From contig JAGFNK010000117.1 in assembly GCA_025769875.1 (NCBI GenBank), positions 59,049 to 123,048 of the forward strand: a stretch of 64,000 nucleotides of DNA. The letters run 5' to 3'. Made by a program: the position numbers and the translations under genes. The notes below the pieces were generated by a model. That model saw only the letters and a list, made by a program, of their open reading frames with translations. It had not been told where the DNA came from and did not search any database. Source of the stretch: Russula earlei (lineage: Eukaryota > Basidiomycota > Agaricomycetes > Russulales > Russulaceae). Within the stretch, counting starts at the first letter, position 1, and every line of letters starts with the position of its first letter. Positions 10,395 to 21,684 of the stretch are shown here, piece after piece.

Positions 10395-10427
10395 GTGACC
10401 AGAGCCTTGTACTGACATGGGGGAGTG

Positions 10428-10645
10428 TCATTGTGATTTATTACTGATGCACTTAGATATCACTCTGGGGTGTCAGCACAATGCTCCAGATAGAATTTCC
10501 ATTATTTGGATCGATTTATGGCTTAGTCAGGTCGATATTAGAGGCAGAGGAGCAGTAGTATACCTTAGTCTCAATTGCTCCTCTGCAGGTGTGTAGTAGT
10601 TTGACTCCTCATAACAATACTAGTCTCAATTGCTCCTCTGCAGTT
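10428..10645 (+). repeat. Probable copia-1 3' LTR (right end uncertain)
   Basis: It follows the purine tract GGGGGAG and starts TGTCATTG. A 23-bp direct repeat (10566-10588 and 10621-10643, sharing TCAATTGCTCCTCTGCAG) lies near the right side. The 5' LTR is not in the window, so the end cannot be fixed. Confidence 0.5.
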
Positions 10646-10969
10646 CACTTTGAGTCCTGTGGACATAAGGGTGCTAATAGATCGCTTATTTAACAAGAGG
10701 GTTCTGAGGCAGAGTTTGGCCTTCCTGTAGATAGCATAATATCCAGTCCAAGGTACACTGTTCACTCCTACTCTGAGGAAGTGAGCATTCTCTCTGAAGG
10801 CTTCAGGGACGAATGCGTCATCAAGGTCTGGGTTCAATTTGAAGGGGCATCTGAGTTTCCTCAGTCCCTCTTCTGTGGGTTTTCCTTGTCCTTTGAACCT
10901 CCAGTCTCTAGCCATAGAAGTCATTTTTGGGAAAACGGTATATTTGGGGGTGGAGGTGTGTATATGCAT
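10571..10969 (-). other. Unrecognised open frame, 132 codons
   Basis: The minus strand is open from ATG at 10969. Its first 110 residues look protein-like, with a basic start, then LRKLRCPFKLNPDLDDAF and ENAHFLRVGVNSVPWTGY. I see no family motif. It lies between the copia-1 LTR and a D-family LTR and probably belongs to another element, perhaps a Gag N-terminal region. The 3' end overlaps the copia LTR. Confidence 0.3.
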
Positions 10970-11005
10970 TCGGGGTCAGGGGTTCAAAGAGAAAGCTTGT
11001 TCTAA

Positions 11006-11502
11006 TGTCACTGACTGGGGGCAGTGTCACTGACAAATCAGTTCACATGCAAGACGAGCGCAGCAAGTCAAGCAAGACACTAAGTCCTCGGCAAGTTTCA
11101 GGGGTTTTGGTGACGATAATGCCAAAGCAATTATGTACCACGGAGGGGGAAAATGATGAAGAAGTCTTCACGTTCGAAGACTTAGAAGATTGATTGAGAG
11201 GTTTTCTGAGACAAGTGCTTGATTGCTTGCAAGCCTACAAGATCCGAAGCAGAAATCCAGTGATATTCACAGGAGAACAAGCTTGAAGCTTGTTCTCGTC
11301 AAATGGCAGTCTTATATACATACAGTGTACTATATCAAATAGTATTCATGAGGTAATGGTGAGGCGATCGTATGAGAACATGCTGGAAATGACTGGTACA
11401 TGCGAGGCTAGAGTGAGTCATAAAACATGCAGGAAACTTGAGACATGTCTGGGTAGGCTTGTCTGGTTGCCAGTCCGGTCTGATGTACCAGTTCTTGTAA
11501 CA
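11006..11502 (-). mobile_element. Family D LTR, solo or terminal
   Basis: On the plus strand it reads TGTCACTGACTGGGGGCAG to TTGTAACA, which is the antisense of the 3' LTR of Ty3 element D (54307-54798). It contains the inverted AACAAGCTTGAAGCTTGTT core next to a TATATAC stretch. The flanks TCTAA and CAAAG do not match, so either the duplication is lost or the LTR joins rearranged sequence. Confidence 0.75.
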
Positions 11503-13520
11503 CAAAGTGTGTTGCTCATTGATGCCAAGCTTGAATACAATAAGTCTTGAATTTTAGTAGTTCTCTCTTTGGATGTGTAGGTAAATTTAGAGCTAAGAAG
11601 GATTGTTCAGGTAAGTAACAATGTAACTTGGTATTTCTGATGTTGATACTGTCAAAAGACTCAACTAAGGGCAAAGTAAAGGGCTGGGTAGGTATAATGG
11701 GTGTAGGGATGCAGTTTGTAAACAAAGGTGCCTAGGTGACAGGGGGAATTGGAGGTAATGGTCTATTGACAAGGAATCCTCTCATGTTGGGAATTGTTTC
11801 ACTAGAGGGAGGCTGTTGAGAAGATGTGCGTGTTCTGTGTTGAGGAGCCAGGTTTACTGACATGGGATGTGATAATCTCCTGGTCTCCACACAGTGATCC
11901 TGTCAGGGGTAGGGGGTGTATCTGGTCGATAACTCCATGTGCAATACTCTGCTTTGCAGTTACAAGTTGCTGTCCACAGATTTGACTGAGTATCTTTGGT
12001 ACTAGCAGACCAGCATTCTTGGCTGGCTGGGACAGTGGTTTGAATTGGCGTGAGAGGTTGAGGGATGAGGCTTGAGGCTTCTAAAGATGCTGAGACTGAG
12101 TAGTATGCAGGAGGACCAGTATATGAGGCATCTGGACTGGTAATTGCCCAAGGTTGATTGTATTCTGCATCATATAGCCAAGAGTTGGTTTCCCAGTTGA
12201 AGGTGTTGTATATTCCTGGTACAACAGCAAGTTGAATGTAGGACTGGTTTTCTCTTTGTATTCTGTTAAGGCATAGATGGTAGAACTGGATGTTGAGGTG
12301 GTAGTGGCTGATATATGTCCAGGCCTGGTAGAATAGACAATATCCTGTTCTTAAGGAGTGGACAATGAAGTGATGATGCGGTTGGATGACTCTGGTCTAG
12401 AGGTTTAATTCACTAGAATGCAGGGATTGATATTCTATTGGGTGTCCTTGGATGTTATTTGCTTGTGAGAGGTGCCAATATAATAACTGTTGTTGGGCTG
12501 GTGGTAGAAGTTGACTAAAGTTTCTAGGTATAATGCATGTCTGTTGTGACTTAGGAGTTGTCCAAAGGGTAGGACTTCAAGGAATTCTTTGACAGCAAGG
12601 TGGGGATAATTTTTGTTAGGAGGTTCAACCCCTGGTACATTGTGTAGGTTGGTTAAACTATTAACAGGAAATGTAGTGGCTGTCCAGGTTCAATAGTGAT
12701 TTATATTTAAGACATGTCTAGTGAAAGCATCTTCTTCTTCTTCTTCTTCTTCTTCTAAGGTATATTCTTGAGGCACTTTAGTTCAGAGAAGAACAAATTT
12801 ATTCAATCTTTATTGAGGTGTTACAAGGATGATTCTTACTTTTTTAAGAACTGTGTGCAAGATCCATGGTTTTGAGGCAATAACTCTCAACTAATTTGAG
12901 AGGGTTGGCAGGAATGCAAGGCATGAAGCAAAAGTGAAGTAACTGGGGGTTGAAGTATAGAGTATCAACCATATAAGTTGAAAAATGATGTAGGGATACA
13001 TGGTTGCTTCCTTCCTCAAAGTGTAAGCAACTGTAAGAGAATGCTAGATGTCCATCCAAAACGTCATGTACCAAAGATAAACAAAAGGATCCTTCATAGA
13101 AACAATGGTATGTAGTAGGCAGGGTAAGTAGTTTCCTAAACAAAGATGTGTTAAAAACATAGGCAAGGTGTCTGAAGGGAAAGTCCATGTCAGGGGCATA
13201 TACTCCTTCAGAGGAGCAGATGCCAAAGGGGCCTAAGCCATACTCAGTGGCAAGGGCAGAGTTGGAGGGTTCCACCACAAATGTGTGGACAATGTGTGTG
13301 CAAAATGCAGTTGTGTAGGTATCTGTGAAGGTGTGATGACATAATTGATCTGTGGTAGGGATGCATGATGGGTAATCTTGGTGGTTTAGGTTGTGGAGGG
13401 GTCGCCACTACTCAAGGGAGTGGTTGGTGCAACAGAGGACAAAGTACTGATGAGGATGGAAATGGAATGCTGAACAGGCAGGGCAATCAAGGAAGCCTTT
13501 GGGCAAGGGAGGATGGTTTG
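11503..13520 (-). pseudogene. Decayed 5' coding region of a D-family Ty3 element
   Basis: The first 540 bp align by eye with 63440-64000, the Gag N-terminal region of element D (for example CTTCTTAGC, TAGTAGGTA- and AAGGAATCCTCT-type words in the same order). The remainder shows what lies beyond the window edge in D, including an open minus-strand stretch of 144 codons at 12844-13278. Stops are frequent elsewhere. A (CTT)n microsatellite lies at 12731-12755. CpG is nearly absent. Confidence 0.6.
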
Positions 13521-14633
13521 TGTCACCAACTGGGGGCAGTGTCACTGACAAATTGTTTCACATGTGAGATGTGTGCAAGGAGGTTGAGCAAGATACTGAG
13601 TTCTTGTGAAAGGTGGGGATCTTGGAGACAACACAGCTCAGGCTAGTGTGTTCTGTGAAGAGGAATCTCAACTGGATTGTCTTTGTGTCTGGAAGACAAG
13701 ACAGTATAAGGAGTTTCCAATAATGAGCTTGATAGCTTGAAGACAGACAGTGTCATGACCTACCCCTCTTCTGCTTTGTTACTAAGCTTTGATTGTCTCC
13801 ATCTGTCTATTGTTTTTCTACTTCCCCTTGTATCCTTGACTACTGTTTCATCCCTTGATGTTGATTGACAGCTGTCACTTTACCTCCTTGCGTTTCACTT
13901 GTTATTGATCTCTTTCTGCTATTGGTTCACCTTTTTATCTATTGTTCCACATATAGTACTGTACAGCCTCGCTAGATACAGTATTTAAGCACCTGTAAAA
14001 GCTGGGGAAATGTCCCAAGCTTAGCTTTGTCCCATTTCCTGTCACATCCCTTGCCCTGTATACTCTCTCAATCACAACTTGTTTGTGCTGGCCTACACTC
14101 TGCTTGACCTGAACACACCTCAAGGAACCCTTGTGTTCCTTTTCCTCCTCTGCCTCTTTCTCATCATCCTCCTCTTCTGTGAAACCAGAAGATTGACTCT
14201 GTCTGCAGACTGAGTCATTGTCTGACTCAGCCTTGAGACACTAAACCTTTGATCCAGGTCTCCTTGAGCCAGCCCCACTGAACCCCTTGAACCAAGTCAC
14301 AGGGACTTGGCCCCACTGAACCTTGAGCTAACACTCTTATGGCTGCGATGCTGTAACAGAGAGTTTCAGAGGTGCAATCCAGAAGATTCACAGGAGAACA
14401 AGCCTAAGGCTTGTTTCCTTCAATGGGACAGTTTATATATGTCTAGACACTATATCAAGTAGTAACTTCAGGAAGCAATGAGTCATACATGAGGCAATCA
14501 GGGGGCTGGACATGAGGAACAGTCACTACAAACATGAGTCAGGTAAAAGAGTCACTAAACATGAGTCAGACATGAGGTGTGTCTGGGTAGGCTGTCCCAG
14601 TTGGGTCTGGTCTGAAGTACTGGTTCTGTGACA
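13521..14633 (-). mobile_element. Solo LTR of family D, split by a family C LTR
   Basis: It starts TGTCACCAACTGGGGGCAG and ends TTCTGTGACA. The 5-bp duplication GTTTG is perfect (13516-13520 and 14634-14638). A C-family LTR occupies 13751-14358. The two D halves join correctly when that is removed. Confidence 0.88.
13751..14358 (+). mobile_element. Solo LTR of family C
   Basis: A 608-bp unit from TGTCATGACCTACCCC to GCTGTAACA in the sense orientation of element C, with the TATTTAAG box and the ACCTCAAGGAACC block. The flanks are GACAG and GAGAG, one mismatch. It lies inside a D-family solo LTR. Confidence 0.85.
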
Positions 14634-14931
14634 GTTTGCTTGCTGTTGGTTGTTCTACTGTGGTGGGGGTGTAGTGACAAGGACAAAGTCACCTGGGATA
14701 GGTTGGGCAGTGGTAGGAGGAGCTGGTGGAGCTGGTGGAGAATAAATCTTGCTGAGGGGTGAGGATGTGTCCACTGGTTCAAAGTTCTCTGTGAGGAGCT
14801 GGAGGGCAGTGTGTGGAGTGGGTTGGAAAGGGAAAGGAAGATGCAGGGAAGCATTGACAAGAGTGGGGGAGTTGTAAGTAGATACTTGAGTGTTGGCTGG
14901 TCAATACAGGAATGATGAGAGACTGTCCAGA
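14634..14931 (-). pseudogene. Continuation of the D-family coding remnant
   Basis: A minus-strand low-complexity stretch rich in Leu, Pro, Ser and His codons, open for about 80 codons (14860-14620). It is the host sequence on the right of the D solo LTR and so belongs with 11503-13520. No domain is recognised. Confidence 0.4.
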
Positions 14932-15189
14932 TGTCAAGACATGTACTGCTGATCGCTTAGGACTCAGGAGCAGGTGGGCAAGGGTCGGAACAGATGGTAG
15001 GCATTGAGGGATGCATTGAGCAAGAGGATGAGCCAGATGATGAGGAGGTACCAGATGGGGACTGGTATGTGTTGCAAGAGGCAAAGGCAAATGCTAGAGG
15101 CCAGAGTTACAAAGGGGCTTTAAAAAAGGCAGTTGTGAAAGAGTACCTTGAGAGCAAGGGGAATCTTTAAACAGAGTGGTTGTGGGGAG

Positions 15190-16017
15190 TGCTACGAACC
15201 AAGGCCAGGTCCTGGCCATAGATTGTCCTATTTCACTCAAGAGAGACCTCTCTCACTTTGCATTGCCAACTCCCTTCCATTTTCTGGGCTACCCCTCCTG
15301 CGGTACAAGATATCACTATTGCAAAGGCACTATAACACGACCAGGCACCAGTTTCCTAATCGGGTAATCATCACGTGGCAGCCACATGGTCACCCAGCCA
15401 CCAAGAACCCGAAACAGCAGCACAAACTCTTAGAAACTGTTGCATAACTCATCTGATGTCATCAAGGCTCCAATGACATCATGGCTGACTGAGCAGCTCC
15501 ACAGTGACCTCATAGGCTCACTAAGCGCTCCACAGTGACATCATAATGATGTCATCACTCCACAATGATCAGTAATGCACTCAGTAAGCCTGAAACTTGA
15601 CACAAGCAAGTTTACGCCTCTGTAGTCCTATTGGATGGTACCAAAGGGTCTAGAATAGTCCCAATTCTTTGTAATTGACCCTGTACACTGTATATAAACC
15701 CCAATGAAGCATGGCAGTCATCAGACTGTCCATTTGTGATACTCTCATCTTCCTGGGTACTCCCCTGCGACTGCTCAGTCTAAAGTCCTCCCTTGTCTTC
15801 AAGGTACTCTTCAACGACCGCCTTGTTTAAAGCCCCTCGCTGCACTGGCCTCTACTCTTTGCCTCTGCCTTCTGCAACACATACCAGTCCCCATCTGGTA
15901 TCTCCTAGTCATTTGGCTCGTCCTCCTGTTCAACGCCATTTATGCCACATACCATCTGTTCCAACCCTTGCCCACCTGCTCCTGAGTCCTTAGTGATCAG
16001 CAGTACGTGTCTTGACA
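15190..16017 (+). mobile_element. Solo LTR of family B (sense)
   Basis: An 828-bp unit from TGCTACGAACC to GTGTCTTGACA with a perfect GGGAG duplication (15185-15189 and 16018-16022). It has a TGTATATAAACCCC TATA region and an upstream cluster of TGACATCA-like words. It is inserted in an older B LTR in opposite orientation. Confidence 0.9.
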
Positions 16018-16744
16018 GGGAGTACCCAGAAGATGAGAGTATCACAAATGGACAGCCTGATGACTGCCATGCTACATTGGGGCTTATATACTCGTTACAG
16101 GGCTGAGTATGAACTATAGAAACTATCTCAGACTCTTTGGACTGCTCCAATCAGATTCAAGGGGCATAAACCTGTTGTGTCAGTCCTGTGGATGACTCAG
16201 GACAATTGGGGGCTTTGTGGAGAAATGACGTCATAATGACATCACTGTGGAGTGCTTGGTGAGTGTATGAGGTCATAGTGGAGCTGCTCAGTCAGCCATG
16301 ATGTCATTGGAGCTCTATGACATCATATAGGTCATTCTAGGAGGCCTCAGAGTCCTTCCATTGTTTTGGGACTTAGTGGCTAAGTGGCCATGTGGCTAGC
16401 ACATGGTGGGTTACCAAAATAGGGAGGAGGGTGTCTGAGTGAGCCACAGAGAGTTGGAGGACAATGATTGCCTGTGTTCTATGCGTGTAGAAGGGAATGG
16501 TCCTTAAAAGTAGAAACAGATGGATGGTATGAAGCTGAAATTGTCAAGACACATACTGCTGATCACTAAGGACTCAGGAGCAGGTGGGCAAGGGTCAGAA
16601 CAGACAGTATGCAGGCATAGAACAGGAGGACAAGCCAAACAACAAGGAGGTACCAGATGGGGACTGGTACATGTTGCAAGAGACAAAGGTGAAGGCTGGA
16701 GGCCAGTGTAGCAAGGGGCTTTAAACAAGGTGGTCGTTGAAGAG

Positions 16745-17614
16745 TGTCAGGACTCACTGTTGAACAATCCAGTTCAAGAGTGAGATAAAAGCTCAGAGCC
16801 AAGTTGACTGAGTTCAAGGACAAAGTTGGCAAAGAGCATGGTCCAAACAAGTAGCAAGTACCAGAGAGGGACTGATGCTGGCTGTGAGAGGTGATCACGG
16901 AAAGAGAGGGCCAGATTGTACTAGATAGGGCAGTCACAACGGAGTACCCTTGGTAGTGGAGTGCCACAAATCAAATGGACAGTCTGAACACTGTTCGCTA
17001 CTTTATTGAGCACTTATATACTACAAGAGAACTGCTAAATAGGGAACAAGTCATAACCTTGTTATCAAGCACAATTGATGGATGAGTAAGAGCCTTTAGT
17101 GTCCACATGTTCACTGCTTAGTACACATGCAAAGCACCTGATTCATTTACTGTTAGTTAGTTTAAGGCCGGTCATCTGAGGATTTGTAGTTTGGTTCAGG
17201 GAATAGAGTTGTCCATAAGGCCCTTTATATAGTTCTATTTGGGTCCTTAGAGTCGACCCTAATACCTCTATTAAGGTCTTTAGTATTGCCTTATAGTTTG
17301 TTCTAAGGTTATTAGAGTTAGTCTAATAACATGTTGTAGGGCCTTTAGTAATTTTGTTAGTGCCTCTTGTAGAGCACTTTGGGTCATCCTAAAGGGTATT
17401 TAGAGAGGCTATAATACTGTCCTATATTGCTAAAAGGGTTGCCACTAAGTAGGGTTTGCTGTATGTTGATTGTGCCGAGAAGCACTTGCGTGATATTGTG
17501 GACACCTCTACTCACCCCTTTTGTCCATGTGAACAGGGTGGCACCATGGAGGCTGGGTTTCCTCTAATAAGGAAGGGTCCTTCAAGGGCCCTCTCCAGGA
17601 AATGGTTCATGACA
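16745..17614 (-). mobile_element. Solo LTR of family A, copy 1
   Basis: An 870-bp unit from TGTCAGGACTCACTG to TTCATGACA with a perfect duplication AAGAG (16740-16744 and 17615-17619). CpG is largely replaced by TpG/CpA compared with the copies at 17661 and 57651. Rich in CCTAATA and TTAGGG-like words. Confidence 0.92.
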
Positions 17615-17660
17615 AAGAGTACCTTGAAGACAAGAAGGGGACATTAAACAAAGCAATTGC

Positions 17661-18618
17661 TGTCAAGACTCACTGTTGAACTATCCAGTTCAAGAGCGAG
17701 GGATAAGCTCGAAGACGAGTCGATAGACGTCCAAGACCGCGTGGGCAAGGAGTAGAACCCAAAGGAGCAACAAATACCAGAGAGGTATTGTTACTGTGAG
17801 AGTAGAACAATCACGCAGGGAAGAGGCCAGGATAGTCACAAGGGGATGGTCCTTAAAGGAGTATCCCAGGAATGGAGAGTGCCGTAAACAAATGGACAGT
17901 CTGAGGACTGTCCGCTACTTTATTGAGCGCTTATATACTACAAGAGAGCTGCTAAATAGGGAACAAGTCATAACCTTGTTATCAAGCACAATAGAGTGAT
18001 GAGTAAGAAGTCGGAGGACGCTTACTGAGCATGCTCAGTCATGCTCAGTAAGCTGCTGAGTAAGAAGCTTCTCTTGATGAGTAAGAGCTTCCATTGTCCA
18101 CGTGTTCACTGCTTTAGTACACATGCAAGCACCTGATTCATTTCCTGTTAGTTAGTTTAGGGCCGGTCATTTGAGGACTTGTAGTTTGGTTATGGAATAG
18201 TGTTATCTTATAAGGCCCTTATATAGTTCTATTAGGGTCCTTAGAGTCGACCCTAATACTTCTATTAAGGTCCTTAGTGTTGCCTTATAGTTCGTTCTAT
18301 AGTTATTAGAGTTGGTCTAATAACGCGTTGTAGGGCCTTTGATACTAGGTTAGTACCTATTGTAGAGTTCCTAGGGTCGTTCCAAATGGTCCTTAGGAAG
18401 GCTCTAATACTGTCCTTAGTTGCTAGAAGGGTTGCCTTTAATTGGGGCTTGCTGTATGTCGATTGTGCCGAGAATCGCTCGCGCAACAATGCGCGCGCAA
18501 TATTGTGGACACCTCTACTCACCCCTTTTGCGTGTGAACAGGGTGGCATCATAGAGGCTGGGTTTCCTCCTATAAGGAAGGGTCCTTCAAGGGCCCTCTC
18601 GGGGAATGGTTCATGACA
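17661..18618 (-). mobile_element. Solo LTR of family A, copy 2
   Basis: A 958-bp unit from TGTCAAGACTCACTG to TTCATGACA with a perfect duplication ATTGC (17656-17660 and 18619-18623). It is close to the copy at 57651-58611 in inverse orientation and keeps CpG-rich runs such as GCGCGCGC near 18490, so it is one of the youngest layers of the nest. Confidence 0.93.
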
Positions 18619-19240
18619 ATTGCTGAGGAGTACTTTGGAAGGAGAGTATCACAAATGGACGGTCTGACAACTGCCATGCTACATTGGGGCTTATGTACTG
18701 TGTACATGGTCGATTAAAAAGGACAAGAAATATTCTAGACTCTTTGGTACCATCCAATAGGGATGTAGAGGCAAAACTTGCTTGTGTGAGATGGAAGGCT
18801 GACTGAGTGTATTACTGATCATTGTGGAGCAATGACACTATAATGATGTCACTGTGGAGTGCTTGGTGAGCAGATGATGTCAGTGTGGAGTCGCTCAGTC
18901 AGCCATGATGTCATTGGAGCTGAATGATGTCATATGAGTTATGCAACAAGTTGTAGGAGTCCATGCCACAGTTTTGGGTTCTTGGTGGCTGAGTGGCCAT
19001 GTGGCTGCCACATGGTGATTACCCAATTAGGAAATGGGTGTCTAGTCATGTCATAGTACCTTTGTGACAGTGATATCTTGTACCACAGGAAGAGTAGCCC
19101 ATGAAATAGAAGTGGATTGGTGATGCAAAGTGAGAGGGATCTCTCTTGAGTGAATTTGGACAATATGTGGCCAGGACTTGGCCTTGGTTCGCAACAGAAA
19201 TCATTATTTGAGTGAAAAGAGTGGTGTATGGCCAGGTCTT

Positions 19241-20387
19241 TGTTACAAATTAAGCCCAGGACTGGACTACAAAGACCAAGACATTGTTCCAAATATTACT
19301 ACACTACCTCTACTGCTTCACAAATGTTTATCTTGTTGTGCAGCATAGAGCGCAGCTAACAGGCCAAACAACCCACTTTAGAGGTTGTGCTAATGCTCAA
19401 GTGATATTGGGGTGTAGAGCAATGTGTATACTTGTCTACATGTATGGTATTTATACCTCTATGACCCAGGGCTGTTCCTAAGTCCAAAAGAGGTGACTAC
19501 AGGTGTCCACTATATTGTGCACTGAGTGATGCATGATGTGGAAACATTCTAGATGCAGCATAAGGCTGCATCTTGTGATAGATAGTGTAGTATGCATAAC
19601 CCTATTGCCATAAGCGCAAATGCTAAAGTTCTGTCTAACACGTAACATCTATGAGTGGATCTTGAACCTTGTATGAAGGTCTTTGCCTTCTTTGATCCAT
19701 TCAGGTTCCGGTTCAACATATCTCACTTTACTTCAAGGGCTATCCTCCCTAGGATACAAAGGTATCATCATCATCAGGGATTTGTGGCACAACTAGACAA
19801 TCCCTTCCAAATCTGGCAATCACCATGTGCTAGCCACATGGCCACTCAGCCACCAAGAACCTGAAACAATGGATAGACTCTTCAAGACCCTTTGCATAAC
19901 TCATATGATGTCATCTAGCTCCAGTGATGTCATGGCCACCTGAGTGGCTCCACAATGACCTCATTAGCTCACTAAGCACTCCACAGTGACATAATTATGA
20001 TGTCATTGCTCCACAATGATCAGTAATACCTTCAGTCAGCCATAGTTTGTACTCCACCCTGTACAAAGTATATAAGCCCCAATGTAGCATGGCAGTCATC
20101 AGACTGTCCATTTGTGATAGTCTCTTCCCAAAGTACTCCTTTGTGACCACTTTGTTTAAAGTCCCTCACTCTTCAAGGTACTCCTCCATGACCACCTTGT
20201 TTCAAGTCTTTAGCACTGGCCTCTCGCCTTCGTCTCTGTCTCTTGCAACATGTACCAGTCCCCATCTGGTACCTTCTTGTCATTTGGCTTGTCCTCCTGC
20301 TCAATGTGTTACTCAACACCTACTGTCTGTTCCAACCCTTTCCCACCTGCTCCTGAGTCCATAGTGATCAGCAGTATGTGTCTTGAC
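19241..20387 (+). mobile_element. Diverged family B LTR, split by an L1 solo LTR
   Basis: Sense-orientation B sequence (start TGTTACAAATTAAGCC, end TATGTGTCTTGAC) with the TATA region near 20068 and CRE-like words. The L1 solo LTR lies at 19334-19718. The start overlaps the end of the outer B LTR at 19247, so the two are joined head to head. A 20-bp antisense B end follows at about 20391-20410. Confidence 0.7.
19334..19718 (+). mobile_element. Solo LTR of copia family L1
   Basis: A 385-bp copy of the LTR at 261-645 in the same plus-strand orientation, with a perfect TATCT duplication (19329-19333 and 19719-19723). Differences from the other copy are mostly CG to TG or CA. Confidence 0.94.
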
Positions 20388-20410
20388 GGTCTTGGCCTTG
20401 ATTCGCAACA

Positions 20411-20861
20411 ACTACTATAAAGAGAACAAGTCATAACCTTGTTATCAAGCACAATTGGAGGATGAGTAAAACATCAGGGAATGCTCAGTAAGCATGTTCA
20501 GTCATGCTCAGTAAGCTGCTGAGGTAAGGAGGCCCTTGATGATGAGTAAGGGCCTTTAGAGTCCATGTGTTCAGTGCTTAGTGCATGTGTGAAGCACATG
20601 ATACATTTGCTGTAAATTAGTTTAGGGCCAGTCTTTCAGAGACTTAGAGTATTTGACAGTGAGGTGCTCCTTATAAGATCCCTTATAAGGTTCTATTAGG
20701 GTGTTTAGAGTCAACCCTAATATTAGTATTAAGGTCCCTAGTGTCACCTTATAGTTCATTCTAAGGTTATTAGAATTAGTCTAATAATATGTTCTAATGC
20801 CTATAGTATCCTCTTTAGTCCTCAACATGGGGACTTTAGGGTCATCTTAGAAGGCTCTTAG
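20411..20861 (-). repeat. Truncated family A LTR
   Basis: Contains the A-family run from the TATATACTACAAGAG side (here degraded) through GGGAACAAGTCATAACC-like and GTCGACCCTAA-like words, ending abruptly at a C-family LTR. CpG is depleted. Confidence 0.7.
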
Positions 20862-21392
20862 TGTTACAGCATCACGGCTGTTGGAGTGTTAGCTCAGGGT
20901 TCAGTGGGGCCAATTCCCTGGACTTGGTTCAATGGTTCAATGGGGGCTGGTTCTAAGAGACCAGTTCAAGGGTTTAGTGTCTCAAGGCTAAGTCAAACTA
21001 TGACCCAGTCCACAGACAGAGTTGATCTTCTGGTTACTTCACAGAAGAGGAGGATGAGGATGGAGAGCATGAAAAGGAAGAGGAACACAAGGGTTCCTTG
21101 TAGTGAACTCAAGTTGAGCAGGGTGTAAGCCAGCACAAGCAAGTTGTGATTGAGAGAGGGTACAGGGCAGGGATGTCACAGGAAATGAGACAAAGCTAAG
21201 CTTGGGGCATTCCCCAGCTTTTACAGGTGCTTAAATACTGTATGTAGCAAGGTGTACAGTACCACATGCAGAACAATAGATAAAAGTTAGGCCAGCAGCA
21301 AAAAGCAATCAGACAATAGATGAAACACTAGAGATGAAACAATAAAGGACAATCACAATCAAGGGATGAAACCATATCTAAGGGGACGAGGG
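20862..21392 (-). mobile_element. Family C LTR, right end truncated
   Basis: Starts TGTTACAGCATCACGGC and follows element C's LTR in antisense orientation to GGGGACGAGGG, then breaks off where another LTR-like unit begins (TGTTACATAG). About 70 bp of the C end are missing. Confidence 0.75.
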
Positions 21393-21684
21393 TGTTACAT
21401 AGAAGAACTTAGTTGGAAAGGTGTTAAGGCCCCATACAGCAACCAAGATTTCTTGAAACTTGAACTTGGAACTTGAATTTCAGGATTAGCTGGGAGTGAC
21501 AGGTGTGACAGGTGTGATGACAGGGACATGTGAAATAATTAACTAATATCAGTTGTTTTTGTCTGTTAACTGTAATTCACATATTTGCATATGTGATGTC
21601 ATGTAATGACTCAGGCTCAGGAACAATTGGCGTGTCAATGATTGGCATCACTTCTTTCTACCCCCACCTTCACCGCCCCATATG

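Larger units (their letters stand above)
646..10427 (+). mobile_element. Copia-1, a 5'-truncated Ty1/copia element with nested insertions
   Basis: Copia integrase C-terminus, reverse transcriptase and RNase H lie in order on the plus strand, split by a 588-bp insertion (1425-2012) and the complete Ty3 element G1 (2693-9435). The left end is lost to the L1 copia insertion at 645/646. A purine tract GGGGGAG stands just before a TGTC start near 10428, as expected for polypurine tract and 3' LTR. The coding parts join in frame when the insertions are taken out, so the element was in good condition when they arrived. Confidence 0.88.
16542..19196 (-). mobile_element. Solo LTR of family B, split by two family A LTRs
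   Basis: Starts TGTCAAGACACATACTGC and ends GGTTCGCAACA. A perfect duplication GAAAT flanks it (16537-16541 and 19197-19201). Two A-family solo LTRs (16745-17614 and 17661-18618) sit inside, each with its own duplication. Removal of both leaves a normal B LTR. Confidence 0.92.
14932..19247 (-). mobile_element. Outer diverged solo LTR of family B holding the nested block
   Basis: Pieces 14932-15189, 16018-16541 and 19197-19247 together follow the family B consensus in antisense orientation (start TGTCAAGACATGTACTGC, end TTTGTTACA). Two other B LTRs are inserted in it, one of which carries two A LTRs. It is more diverged than the copies inside it, as expected for the oldest layer. No flanking duplication is recognisable. 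Confidence 0.7.
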
